Of a stretch of 64,000 nt of DNA, positions 24,921 through 36,615 are shown one piece after another. Source of the stretch: Lota lota (taxonomy: Eukaryota; Chordata; Actinopteri; Gadiformes; Lotidae). The first letter of the stretch is position 1; every line of letters starts with the position of its first letter. A program made the position numbers and the translations under genes. The notes beneath the pieces were generated by a model. It worked only from the letters and a program-made list of their open reading frames with translations, was not told the DNA's origin and searched no databases. The DNA lies in NCBI GenBank assembly GCA_026745465.1, contig JACYXH010000826.1:9252224-9316223 (forward strand), written 5' to 3'.

Positions 24921-25119
24921 CTTAAAAAATCAAGTTTACTCTGGCTGTTTTCTTCAATTTGCCTACACTAACTTTGGAGGAATAAAAGGGATGAAGCCAT
25001 TATTATTCCCAGTATGCTGAACATGCCCTTTCTACTTCTGCCTGTTAAACCTGCTTTCAATTTGAAGCCCAAAGGAAGGAAAGTTATGTTTAACAATTTC
25101 CACATCACCTCGTTCCTCT

Positions 25120-25133
25120 CACACACACACACC

Positions 25134-25223
<90 letters not shown>
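25120..25223 (+). repeat. (CA)n microsatellite
   Basis: More than 40 CA units with one CTTTA interruption near 25133. Confidence 0.95.
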
Positions 25224-25224
<1 letters not shown>

Positions 25225-25584
25225 GCGGGATCCTCCCTCCTTGCAGAACTCTGTTCCTTGTGATCCTTTGGCACCACCCATCCAGTCTGACAGATCTATG
25301 AATTCGAGGATGCGTTAAGTTTTTATAACTACCATTATGTGATTAAAAAGTGATTAGATAAATTATGGCACGAGTTGGCACGGTTAAGAAAATATGTATA
25401 TTAAATATGTATCTAGTGAAACATACAAACACCTAAATCTACAGTTTATTAAATGAAGATAAAAAATGTAGTGAGCAGAACAAAATACAAACAAGGTACT
25501 AAAATAGACTAATGTTCACTCAGCCCGTTTTGTGGTCACATTTGCATGCAAATGCAGATGGAAACTATGCATAGTTAATCCAAG

Positions 25585-25685
25585 TAATCTGGAGGAAGTT
25601 GTGTTGCTCAAGAACACTTAACTCAAACCAGCAACCCTCCCGGTGCATGTTATTCTACACCCTCACAGACTGCCCTCCCAAGTTC
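25585..25685 (-). repeat. Fragment of a related teleost interspersed repeat
   Basis: TTGCTCAAGAACACTT and AACCAGCAACCCTCCCGG are reverse complements of the AAGTGTCCTTGAGCAA and GGTTGCTGG phrases typical of the repeat type seen at 7740-7995. Only part of the element is present. Confidence 0.5.
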
Positions 25686-25857
25686 AAAGATTTCCTTGCA
25701 TAATCATTAAATTACTAAATATAAAAATAACTTGTCACAAAGCAAGTTATCCATGCGTCTATTCTGAAAAAGCTGCATCTGTGGCTTCTCCAATTTACTT
25801 GCCGTGAAGTTCGTCTGATCTGTGAGCAATTCATTCAAGTGCTGGAATGAAAATGAT

Positions 25858-25891
25858 ATTTAACATAAGGATTTAACTCCTTATGTTAAAT
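25858..25891. repeat. Perfect 14-bp inverted repeat, 6-nt loop
   Basis: ATTTAACATAAGGA pairs with TCCTTATGTTAAAT. It lies about 100 bp left of the helicase-related element and might mark its true end, though the other copies do not show it. Confidence 0.85.
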
Positions 25892-26048
25892 GGAAGAGCC
25901 TCACACTATATCTGGATGAGGTTTAATGTGAGGATAACTTCAAGGTTAGGTTTGACTTTGCTACAGCAAAACTTATTGTGGGAGATGTACAGGACCTGGG
26001 CTGGAAACCAGAAAGTGTGAGGGGCGGAGTTATGCCATTTTTCCTGTT

Positions 26049-26385
26049 TTGTTAGGGAGATCTTTGGAAGAACTCATTCACGCGTGGCAAGAGGTTTCAG
26101 AAGACAATTTTAACAAATATATTTCTACAGTCGCCAGTCTACTACACAGGTTTGATTTGAAACCTTTACAGATTATTTGTTTACGGACATTGGTGTCCGG
26201 GAAATACGTTTTAGGTTGTCTTCCCGGCTTTGGGAAAAGTTTAGTTTACCAGTGCCGGTCCAGTTTGTGTTCGCTGTTGGCCAAGGCGGGATACGACAAT
26301 GGGATGACAATTCAGTCATTTTTGTTATCAGTCCTCTTCTGGATCAGATTAATGGTCAGCCATATCACGTTTGTTGAGGTTGGGT
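26049..26385 (+). pseudogene. RecQ-like SF2 DNA helicase fragment, frameshifted
   Basis: The first frame encodes NKYISTVASLLHRFDLKPLQ, then VSGKYVLGCLPGFGKSLVYQ, resembling the N-terminal part of helicase core domain 1: a Q-motif-like lead-in and Walker A. The expected Thr between Pro and Gly of the LPTGFGKS-type P-loop is missing. Motif Ia is then recognisable in a different frame as SVIFVISPLLDQING (about 26310-26355), so at least one frameshift separates the two motifs. No DEAH box or second RecA domain follows. I recall similar RecQ-like proteins as repetitive sequences in fish genomes, but the exact source family is unknown. The fragment cannot be functional. Confidence 0.65.
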
Positions 26386-26436
26386 AGTCATCGTTTCCAG
26401 TCGAGACCGATTCTGTGTAATGCATGGCTACAGATT

Positions 26437-26458
26437 CCCCCCCCCCCCCCCCCCCCCC
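26437..26458 (+). repeat. C22 homopolymer inside the helicase element
   Basis: A run of 22 C separating the helicase-like part from the right flank of the element. Confidence 0.9.
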
Positions 26459-26608
26459 TACCCCCAGCAACATGATTGGTCTACACAAATTTGAAGAAAG
26501 AATACGCCCGTTAACCCAGATTTGAGCTCATTTGCCATCAGATTTTAGATGCTAATCTAGATGCTAATCTAAAATCTGATTTGTGAGACTATGTCTGAGA
26601 TTATGTTA

Positions 26609-29600
26609 TGGGTACGGTCGGGTACATAACTATACTGTTACAGCAATATTCTGGAAGATAATCTTATTTGCCTTTTTTTCTGGTATCTTCTAGTAACAGG
26701 CAAAACATGAAATGGTCGAGTTCCAACTCATCCTTCCTGATGAGGAACCCATTATCTTTTGGAATGCTACAGGGAGTGTGACATTTAGCCTATCCATTTG
26801 GATTGGCAACGCCAAATCGTAAAATCAACGATTTGAACCCAAAACGTGAAGATGGGGACACAGATGGACATCAAAGTGTTGGACAGAGATGAAGAGCCAA
26901 CATGTGAACATTGGATGTGCGGTGTTCATACCTTATCGAAAACCCTCCAACCGACTGACTGACCATCTGCACAGCAGTCCAGCGTGACCAATCACACGCA
27001 TACACTTAACACTTTCAGTAAGACAGGCAGGTTAAAAAACACGCACCCTCACAAACACACACGCACACCACACTTACAGTGCAAAAACTTGGGCATAGTT
27101 TTTCAGTATTTTCTAAATAGTGCAGTGAAATGAAAGACCCATGAAAAAAAAGAAAGAAACAATATTTGGATAGAAATGACCGCCAGTCTGCTCCAATCCA
27201 AACACTTCTGATAATTGGTAGCTGATGTTCATTAAGGAGTTTTCCTTTGGAAGTACACAAGCTAGTGCTGTGGACACTCACAGTCATCCCTAATTGTTTA
27301 CTCCATAGAGAACCTTGTCCAAATATAGCTTGCATTTTGTTTGCCTTGACGCCGATATTACTATGATACGAGACCAACTGAAAAATGTTTTTCTAGTGTT
27401 TTTTGTTTAAGTTGAGGGCCAAAGAGCTTTGGGCCAAAGGCTTTGCAAACACTTGTTCTGAGCCGAGTGGAACAGATGGTAAGCATTTGTGTGGTATCTA
27501 CTCTCACAGAGCCTTAAGCGTTGCTCACTTTGAGCTGCAGGATGGAAACACTGCCCTTTTCGGCGAGAGGAGGCACAACACAGGTGTCGAAGCCTGAGCG
27601 TGACTGACCGCCTCCCTGCCAGTTCCCCAGGGGCCTTGCGTGGAGCACGGTGAGGGGGCCCTGACCAGCCAGGCTCCCCCAATTAGAGGCACAAAACGAT
27701 TTGCGTGCCACACAAATAAGCGGCATGTACGTCATGTCAAGAGCGAAGTGCCTCTCTGTTTCCAATACTATGTCTTCTCTCCAACAAACATTCCCCCGTC
27801 GTGGTGCCGGCTAATTACCTCCGGTAGCCCACATGTTTTTTTTTTTTTTTTTACCACTTGCCGCACAGCCGACAGCCGTCCCTAGCAACTGCTTTTTTTT
27901 TCATCTCCAATATCAACCGTCATAGCGAGGTCTAGACCAATTTATATAAAAAAAGCCCAACGATGACGAGGGAAGACAAATTTATAGGCCCATGATGTTT
28001 TTTTTCTTTTTGCAATACACTCATACAGAGCCAGAAATAGTCTCTCATTTGCCCTGGACTTTTTCTTTTTGTTGCTCTTGATCTGCAGCCCATTAAGTTA
28101 TCAGAAATGTGAAAATAATAACATTCAACAAAATATATATCACACACATTTCCACTTGTGGCTTTCTTAAGCAACATTATACTTTTACAATACTTAAAAA
28201 ATACACTGCCTTTAAATTATACTTGGAGTTAGATTCGTGTATTTAGGACTTGGTTTCTGAAAACTCTCAAACATTAATACGCCTCATTTACTTTTTAAAG
28301 ACATGTTTCTATGAAACAAAATCTGAAGTGGTGACCACAAGAAAAGGTCCCAAAGTTCCAGTGACTTTATTCAATTGCCAAAAATCGCTTTAACATATTT
28401 ATTTTTCAGAAGCTGTTATTAAAAAGCGTGCAACTGTTTTCTATTAGTTTTCCCTTCTATTGAATTCTGTCAAACCCCTAGTGCGATAATTTGGGTGGTT
28501 TGAGTTGGTATGGGACCAGAAGTAACCATTTCTGGTGGCTTACAGTCTCTCATTGAGACGGAAAGACAATGTGGATGTCAAATAATCGTGTGCTGTCCCA
28601 CACTCCTATATCAAAATAAGAGTACAGTTCCTGCGTTTGACCAATAGATCATGCTTTGGGGCCCTGAGAACAGATAATTGGTGTCTTTAAGATGAGAGCA
28701 GTGATTAAAAGTGATCACATTGTGTCTGAGGAACACTACTGGTCAGGCAAGAGAGTTCAGAGTCCTCCATGAGGCTGCTGCCAAGGGACTTTTAATGTGG
28801 AAATTACTGAAAGAGGCAATTACTGCTAATGAGTAGACAAATTAACACAACAAAAAATTAGGAGTTTAGAAATGATTGGATTCTGATTACACATTATTTT
28901 ATTTGAGTCCATACATTTTTGCTTTTCCTCTGAAAACAAACCCATTTTTTAGTAATTGCAACAAATGCATTTGCAAACTTGAACCTGCAATCCAACATTT
29001 TAGACACCAGAGTAAGGATTATATAGTGCCCTAATGGTGAACATAAGAGAAATTAGAAAAGTTGTCCAAAAGCCATCTTTATATTATTCCATATTCTTAG
29101 GTAAGGTCCAATTCCCAGCTAAATCTAATTTAACAATTGCATCAAAAAGGAAAAAGACAACTGTCTACAAAGATTGCAGATACACATCTAATTACCAAAC
29201 AGCTGCTTTCCAAAGCTAAGTATGGCTGTGACACATCTTTCTAAAAGAAACGCAGACTCAAAAAAAGTCAAATTAGACCTTTGTGAAACATATTGCTGAA
29301 GCCCATGGAAAACGCATCCTTTTTTCCTGAAAACATTAGATTTTTTCTAGAAGTGATTACATCCTTAACAATGGAATAAAGGGTGCAACACTGCTAGAAA
29401 CACTACAGCAGGCATTCAAATGTGCAGGAAAAATACATTCGACTCAAGCAGTTTGGAATTCTTTCTAATCTCCGGTCGGCATTCAACACCCCTCGCCAGA
29501 CTCGTCTTACCTTTAGCTCTAACCTACCACCTTGGGTTTCCAGCATCCCATGTAAATATAGTGTCTAATGACACACTGTCAAGAGCATAGATGCCATTAT

Positions 29601-31505
29601 AGCCTTTCAACCAAACAGAGGTCATCCCTACCACCCCACCCAAAGGAGTGGCTGCCTCACCATCGCGGTCAGAAGGCCCTGCTTTCACTGTGACCAAAAT
29701 GACAGACAGGATTTTATCTTTACATTTGGACTGGGGTTTCTGTGGCATGGTACTAGGAGAAGCCCATTCAGATGCTTACAATGGATTAGAAGTCGCTCAT
29801 TGATCGGTGGCATTGAGTGCTCGGGGCTATCGGTTTGTTTATCTGCCACCTCCGCCCGGAACACCACCGCCGCAGCCACAAAAGTTGGTCCAAAAATCGC
29901 TGCTGCATTCCGACATTGCTGGGAAAGCAAAGACCTCGGTGAGAACTTCACGAGAGGTGTTGCACCACCAACGAGGAAGAGCAGCATTTCAGTGTTTGAC
30001 GATTAGCAGACATGACATGGAATGTTTGGCAACGAGATAAGCCTCTTTCTTATATTCCAAGTAACAAGTTAATCCAGATGTTCATTACGGGCCTCCCCCC
30101 TGTTGCAAGTTCATATGTTTAATGAAGTGTCTTTCTCTGAGGCACAACTAACATTCAGTAACACAGCAGTTCTACCATGACAGATCCAGATCTAGTAATG
30201 TATTGGCTGCCACGCACCAAAATCTATCCACAATCATTCTCTTTGAATAATGCAGGCTTCACATGAAACTCTGATGAGTTCAAATTGTTTGGATCAGTAA
30301 TGCACTCCGCAGATGACTTTGCAACAAACATATACATGTTTGCTTGCAAAGCAACATATTGTAAGCAGTTGCTCCAAAAAACTTGCAAGTAGATTTGCCT
30401 CACAATCTTGATCTGTAAACAGTATAATACTTCCAAATAACAAATTCTACTTCTGCAATCTCCTCAGAAGATCATCCAGAAGCCGCTTCAGATAAAGCCC
30501 AAGGGACTTTCCCTGGAGTTCAAACTATTCACATTTTAGGACACATCTTTACCTCTCCCTCCTTCTTCTCCTCCCCCCTCACTCCTTCTTTTACTTCCAT
30601 TTGTTCTGTACGCACGGTACAGTCCCAAAAATATTACATTCCCCATGATGTTTTGGAAGTCACCCTCACCTTTCTCTTAGGTCTGCTGATAAGGGCCAAT
30701 CTATAAGAGAAACAATATCATCCTTCACAAAAACAACATCAAAATACTTATGCTACCATTGATGGATACATACACCGATGAAAGAAAATGCGTAGTTCAA
30801 AAAGGTTCAGGATCCCCACAAGAATTAAATGATTAGTTGGGTGCGGTGACTTAAAGCAATCTTCAGATCATTGAGATCCAAAACAAATACGTAGAATAAT
30901 TATGCTTACTATTCATTATAGTCAAGTCAACTGAGCTATCCCGAGAGTGTAACTAAACATGTTACTGCAATGTTTAATTATTGCAGAAACTGGATTGCAT
31001 TTCACTGAGGAAGGAAAGTTGCATTTGATAAGAGTCATTTATAGAAAAAATAGATTCACTTTATCCTCACAGAGCGAGGGACAGCCAATATGGAGACAAC
31101 GGTCTGACTTTGATGCTGGAGGTAGTTTGGCGAGTTTCCAATACATTTTTGGCAACATGTCAGCCAAGTTTCCAGTGAAGAGCAACTTCCCTGTGCTGTG
31201 TCCGGTTTGATCCCCATTTTGACAGTTAAATATAAAAGAAAATAAATGTAAATAATTGTTGTTACGTTGCGCAAGACGAGAAGGTTAAGGGATTGCAGGA
31301 AAGTATTTCCAAAAGGGTAGAGATGCGGCTAAGCAATTTTTCAGCCAAAAAAATTATTAATAGATAAATGTGGGTAATGGGAAACAAATCAGTTTAATCT
31401 TTGGTAGCAGGACAAGTGTTTTGGACGCCGAGTCATCAGTTGTGCCAGTAAATGTGAGTAGTGAAAATAAAACCTGTAGTCAATCCACATTCTTTTACTA
31501 TGTCC
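26609..31505. other. Intergenic region downstream of BCKDHB
   Basis: Mostly AT-rich sequence with a T17 run at 27836-27852. Two overlapping short frames at 29800-30040 reflect a GC-richer patch and match no family I know. Confidence 0.55.
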
Positions 31506-32383
31506 TTTATTATTTCCTAAAAACCATAGTCCCATTGTTTTAATACGATAGGGTCCACTTCATGTCAAAACAGTGATTATCAATGGTGGTGAAACCTAAC
31601 AGCAGGAGAAGTAACAGCAAAATAGACGATCTAATCCACACACAAAACCTGCATACAAACATAGTATATAGTGTCCAGAGTTAGTGTAATTATGGGAATT
31701 ACGGGCAATCATGACAGGACAAAGAAAAGTGTGTCAAGTGTGACCCCAAAAGCAAAGGTGCTTTCAGAAACCCACGGTAACAGTTAACAGGAGACGCGTG
31801 CAGAACTTAGAATCCATCCGTATACGGCTCCTCATTGGATGGTCGACAAAGTGACATTTCCATTGATTGGATAAATGACGAGGGAGGGGTGCTGGTGAGT
31901 CCAACTCTTCCAGAAACTTGGCCCTGGAAGGGGATAGAGGTTGAGCAAGTCAAAAACATTGCGCAGCAGAAAGCAGATGGGGAAGAAAAAGACGTCATGG
32001 GTTTTGGGGAGAAAGGCCCAAGGAGAGAGACGGTGAGCAAGGAAAGAGATGGTGAGCAGGGGAGATAGAGAAGAAGGATGCAGAGTTTAAGGAAGCATCA
32101 TTCCCCTTGTCTTCCTTCACCCTGATTTTGCAATGTGGGGTTTGTAAAAATGCCTTAAGCAATTTTAAAGGAGATTAAAAACAACAATGCACTGCAGAGG
32201 ATGCACAACAGGATATTGTGCTTGTGTCTGTTAACAATAAATACAAGCGTGTGTGACCTCTTTTGAAGCATCATGGAGCTGTATGAACACATTAATGAAA
32301 AACAAAAGTGCCTACAATAGCACCAAATAAGTTGGCTGTTCTAATGATATGATTAAAAATGTCACAGCCTCCTTACCTGCCAC
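31506..32383 (-). other. BCKDHB: Possible BCKDHB 3' UTR
   Basis: Reading the minus strand past the stop, a canonical AATAAA occurs at 31506-31511, about 870 nt downstream. If the transcript is not spliced in the UTR, this could be its poly(A) signal. This is inference from a hexamer alone; a splice donor at 32375-32376 would change the picture. Confidence 0.3.
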
Positions 32384-32524
32384 TCAGAAGTTGATCATCT
32401 TCTTGATGGCTTCAAAGCACTTCCACTTATCTGGAATGTAGAAGGGTTCGAATATATGCGGGAAGGGCGTGTCATACCCACACACCCTTGCGATGGGAGC
32501 CTCCAAGTTCAAAAAGCACTCCTC
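32384..32524 (-). CDS. BCKDHB: BCKDHB terminal coding exon E with stop codon
   Basis: The coding part of the last exon has 46 codons plus a TGA at 32384-32386. The peptide begins [18 protein letters not shown], continues [17 protein letters not shown], and ends KKMINF; human BCKDHB ends in a very similar MINY. The acceptor is ttttgtatgcag before GAGGAG. All five exons together give 543 coding bases (181 codons), which fits the C-terminal part of a protein of about 392 residues with no indels. Eight nucleotides after the stop there is CAG followed by gtaagg, a consensus-like donor, so a 3' UTR intron is possible. The poly(A) site is not certain. Confidence 0.97.
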   Translation of the reverse strand, partial: EECFLNLEAPIARVCGYDTPFPHIFEPFYIPDKWKCFEAIKKMINF

Positions 32525-34241
32525 CTGCATACAAAACATTGACAAAAGATGTAGATCATTAGGCATTGACCTATCAGCACATCTACGTTATTAACGTAGG
32601 TGTTAGGACATTGGCCCACAGGTACACGCAAGCACGCGCGCACAAAGGACAAAAAATATATATACAGAATGGATTTGGCTGTCTGACAGTGTGCAACTTT
32701 CTGGTGTCACATTTCACACCTATATGAATGACAGTTGTCTAATAATAAACACCAAATCTCCACAGGCCATTAGAAATTCACTTTTATGACCATACAGTGA
32801 ATTCTTTATTTGCATGACCTGTTCATTACAACATTTAGTACCTCAAAATACCCTATTTCAGGCTGCTAGTGCGGAATCAATTTGCCCGGTAAGCAAAACA
32901 AGCTGTAATGTGTCCACCCCCCGCTGACTTTTGCCCTGCTCCTCTGAAACCAAATCAGGACAAAGTCGGGGAAAACATTCCACATGGGAACCACCCCCGA
33001 CAGAGTAATCTGAACACGCTCACAACTATTGAGACAGAGACCTCTAGTACCCTCTCTCTCTGGAGATCTGCATCAACCTCTAGCCATCAAATGAAACCAC
33101 AACAAACCAAATAAACGTTCAACCTCATTGGCTTCTTCGCACATTGTTCTTACTAGCCCGTCTAGCGGGAGGATATTTGACCTCTTCCTTTGCATGGCCT
33201 AATAAATATGGAAAGCCATATAGATGCCTAGATTAATAAATAGCAATGAGACTGCCACGATGTACTGTCTGGGCTGGACTTTTATATTTCTTGGTATGGT
33301 TCTCATCTCGTAGAATACATCTGGCATGGCAACGGGAAACAGCCGGCTTGATGAGGAGCCTTTTGTGTGGTGATAATTTCATTGCCTGTGAAAACACAGA
33401 AGATCGGCGGCTTGGGGGAGAAAGTGCACGACTGGAGGAGAGAGGGCCTGCAGAAGCTTGTGCCCCTGAATCCTGAAACCCTGAAAACAGCACAGCAACA
33501 ACGTGCAGCAAACGAGAAAGACCTCTTCAAAGTTGAACGCCCAGTCCTTGGGTCGTTTGCTTGATTAACAATATAAAAAACCAAATCAACAAAGATATTC
33601 TTGATTCTTAAATAGTCTTGTGGTTTTGCTTTTTTAATATCACTCTTGTAAAATGTTGCAAAAGCTTGTTAATAATGTGTTGGAAGTAATTTGGTCCAAT
33701 GGTAATGAGTAGAGGGTAGCTCCTGCATCTCCTGGGGTGATAATGAACCAGAAGTACATCAAGTTGGGGCCCCACCATCCAGACTTCTGGCCAGAGGTTG
33801 GTTCTTGGAGTGTGCTTTGTGTCAGATGCTACCTTCTTGGAAGCTGGGCACCCAGTTCCTTTGTGATTATTCATGATGCCAGTGGCAGCTTGATATACCA
33901 AGCTAATGAGGGATGAATAGGGTTAAATAAACATGTAGTAAGGTTGTGCCAATCTCTTCATGCATCTCTTCATCGCTAAATCTTTAACGTGTCCTATCGG
34001 GCCAAAATGTCTCAGAACAAGATACAAGAACAAAACGTTCCTCTGGCAAACTGTGGCAGATCTGGGCAACATGCACACAGTTTTAAATACATTGAAAAAG
34101 TGATTTTAAATACTTCAAATTGAAAGCCTACATAGTCTTTTAGTTTAAAATGTGGCCAATGGAAATCTTACTGTTCAGTTGAAAAATAGTTAATATGCAT
34201 AAATGAACTGTGGGAACTCTCAAGCTTTAGTGATATGTAGA

Positions 34242-34515
34242 TTGAACCCAAAATATGTATATTTTTAAACGTGGTAGTATGTCTTATATGGTCGGAATTC
34301 ATGCCATTTTGTCACTGTTGCTTAAATAATAAGATGGTCATATAGAAAAAAAGGAGAGGTTTTTGCCATTCTCTGCCAACCAGTTTGAGAACGTTCCACT
34401 CTACTCCAAATTAGGTGGCGTTACTTTGAGACTTCAAAGTGCCTTTTAATACACACAACATCGACATTCAACATCTCATTGAAGGGACATCGGTGACGAG
34501 GTGTGTGAGGATGTG
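34242..34515 (+). repeat. Dispersed repeat, copy 1
   Basis: It shares TGAACCCAAAA, TTTTAAACGTGGT, TTGCCATTTTGTCA-type phrases, CACTCTACTCCAAA and GAAGGGACATCGGTGACG with 58330-58545 in the same order and orientation, with indels. It is an old interspersed repeat of unknown class. Both copies are in BCKDHB introns. Confidence 0.6.
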
Positions 34516-34516
34516 T

Positions 34517-34712
34517 GTCTGTCTGGGCAGCGGTTAAATGTGGATGGCCGCATCTGAGAGAGGGTTAAGCTTCTCTGACACTTATAGTATAAGGCCACAA
34601 TGTGTGTGGATGCATGGAGCTCCATCTGGGCAGCGATTGATGTTGATAGCTGCGTCCGAGAGGATTAAGCTTTTCGGCCACTTATAGTACAACGCCACAG
34701 TGGATGGAGCAT
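34517..34712 (+). repeat. Diverged tandem duplication of about 95-100 bp
   Basis: The first unit (34517-34620) and second unit (34621-34712) share CATCTGGGCAGCG-type starts, GTTAAGCTT or ATTAAGCTT, CACTTATAGTA, GCCACA and GGATGGAGC-type ends. It directly follows the dispersed repeat ending near 34515. Confidence 0.7.
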
Positions 34713-36298
34713 TTCATATACAACATTGCTCATTATAACGCTCATACACAATGTTGGTACTTTCCTAAAAAATAACTCTTAGACCACAACGCTTTTTTTA
34801 ATCTTTTTTTTTAACTTACACTTTAAGGGTGAATGAGCAGCAGGGCAGTGCTGCAGCCTATAGGCACATTTTAAAGCACATTTTTCTTGCATATTAAATT
34901 TCTGTACGTCACCTAGACAGCAAATTAGGGTAAGACCGTCTCAGTTCCTTAGGACTATGCAGTCTTGTGTTGAAGTTAAAAACAAGACTGAGGTATTTTT
35001 TAATCCATGGCTCAACTGGGGGACTTGGCGGCATGCTCTGGGAAACTAGATCTCATAAGATACCTAAAACCTTTGAAATTGGAATAAGAGTAAACGTGAA
35101 CTCTGTGGCCCTGGACCCAAGCTGGATGTTGATGTCCCTCAGAGCAGTCAGACGGACAGTAACCCACACAGCTTCACACTGTAGGAGGGGATGTGTCTGC
35201 TCAGGCCAATGCAGCCATGATGAAAACTACAGACCAAATCAGGACACATTAAGACATCTTGCAGAAACTGTTTAGAGTAATATGCATTTGAAAAATAACT
35301 ATATGATAGACGTTCAATCTGCGAAAGGCAGCCAACTGGCTTTATGAATAGTATTGAACATTTAACATTTTAACTAATAAGTAACAACCCAGGAAAGGGT
35401 CCGTCTCCAATATGTTAATACGGTCTTTCTTTAAATGTGAAGAGCTATTCTCTGCATATTAAGTAAACACTGGACCAGACAGACAGTACTATGGAGTTTG
35501 CCCCTTTTGTCTGGATAAGAGCTGTAATCTCCTCTAAATACACTTACTGGAAGTTGGAGAACAGTCTGGTAGACTGCCATCACAGCTGGACAAAGAACCA
35601 CCACACAACTCAGATTTCATTCAAATCAATGTTTATCTTCTGTGAAGTGCATCATTATATGTAATATACTTGAACGTCTGAATAAAAATATGACAACATG
35701 GCTGTTCCAAAAGACCAGCATCCTGCAATGAGGCTGGGTGTATTTAAACACAACCTTGCGGGGGCTTAGAGTGGCAGTGGTAATGTTGTGTCTCCTGTCA
35801 CATGTAAATAAGAGTCTGTAAGAGACAGCAACAGATTGGGCGGTGCAACCACAAGCAATGGTAGACATGCGACAATATTGCTTGTTCTACTAGCCAAGAA
35901 AGACAATCACAGGTCTACTCAATGAGCTTTCCAAAATGTTGATTGAAGACAGATGGGATACAAAAAAAGATTATAATTGTATTTCAGCTTAAATAACGTC
36001 ACCATAAATGTGCAAGTATAGTAAAATTGCGACTTGTACAGAAAAGTACAGAAAACTCAACTTAATTTAGAGACTGCCAGCATGGTGTGGAAACTGGCTT
36101 CATGTCTTCTACAGATTTAGGAACATAACTGGTTTGAGATTTAAAGTGCAACATTCAAGCACCAGTACTACCCATGAGTCAACCATTTGGAAAGAAACTA
36201 CAGAGCAAATTAAACTAAAAGATATCTCCCCCAAGTTAAGTACAACCAATCTAATGGGGACAAGGCACAGAAAACGTCATGTGGCATCTGTGTACCAG

Positions 36299-36615
36299 GA
36301 CGTAGTCTCACAAATCAAACTTTAGATTAATATCTAAAGTCTGGCAGACAAGTTCAAATCTGGGTGAACATTTCACTTTCTTCGGCTTCATATTTGCTTC
36401 GGCCAATCATGTGGCTGGAGGTGGGGAACTGTAAGCGCACAATTGACACACAAACACAAACTCGGCTAGCACTATTAAACTGTAAAAAAAGGTGTCTGTA
36501 AAAGTTTAAAATCAACAGTGTAATTTAGCCACTACAGAATTTATTACCACTCATCCACTTGGTTTTGTTTCCCTGCAGAGGCTCTGTTATAAACATAGTA
36601 ATACTGCTGGATTCC
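36299..36615 (-). mobile_element. Short copy of the same helicase-related element, within a BCKDHB intron
   Basis: The reverse complement shares TTTGTGAGACTA, the TTTAGATATTAATCTAAA palindrome, ATGATTGG and GTTTGTGTTTG with the copies near 11.9 kb and 26.5 kb. The helicase peptide is no longer readable: the corresponding stretch around 36500-36540 contains a stop and indels. It also lacks the GGCGGAGTTATG segment. It lies on the same strand as BCKDHB. Confidence 0.55.

Larger units (their letters stand above)
16096..25119. other. Intergenic region, no confident gene
   Basis: It holds the (GGGGA)n array, a G run, two LINE tails, a TATC repeat and hairpins. No open frame here shows family resemblance or splice context that I can defend. 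Confidence 0.6.
25985..26608 (+). mobile_element. Degraded transposon-like element carrying a RecQ-like helicase fragment
   Basis: The unit is defined by sequence shared with two opposite-strand copies. Its left part (25990-26060, with GGCGGAGTTATG and CCTGTTTTGTTA) matches the reverse complement of about 12040-12110. Its right part (26465-26600, with ATGATTGGTC and TTTGTGAGACTA) matches reverse complements of 11703-11850 and 36300-36410. The middle carries helicase-like coding sequence that is largely missing from the shorter copies. A 22-C run at 26437-26458 interrupts it. The superfamily and its terminal repeats are not identified, and the ends are approximate. Confidence 0.6.
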
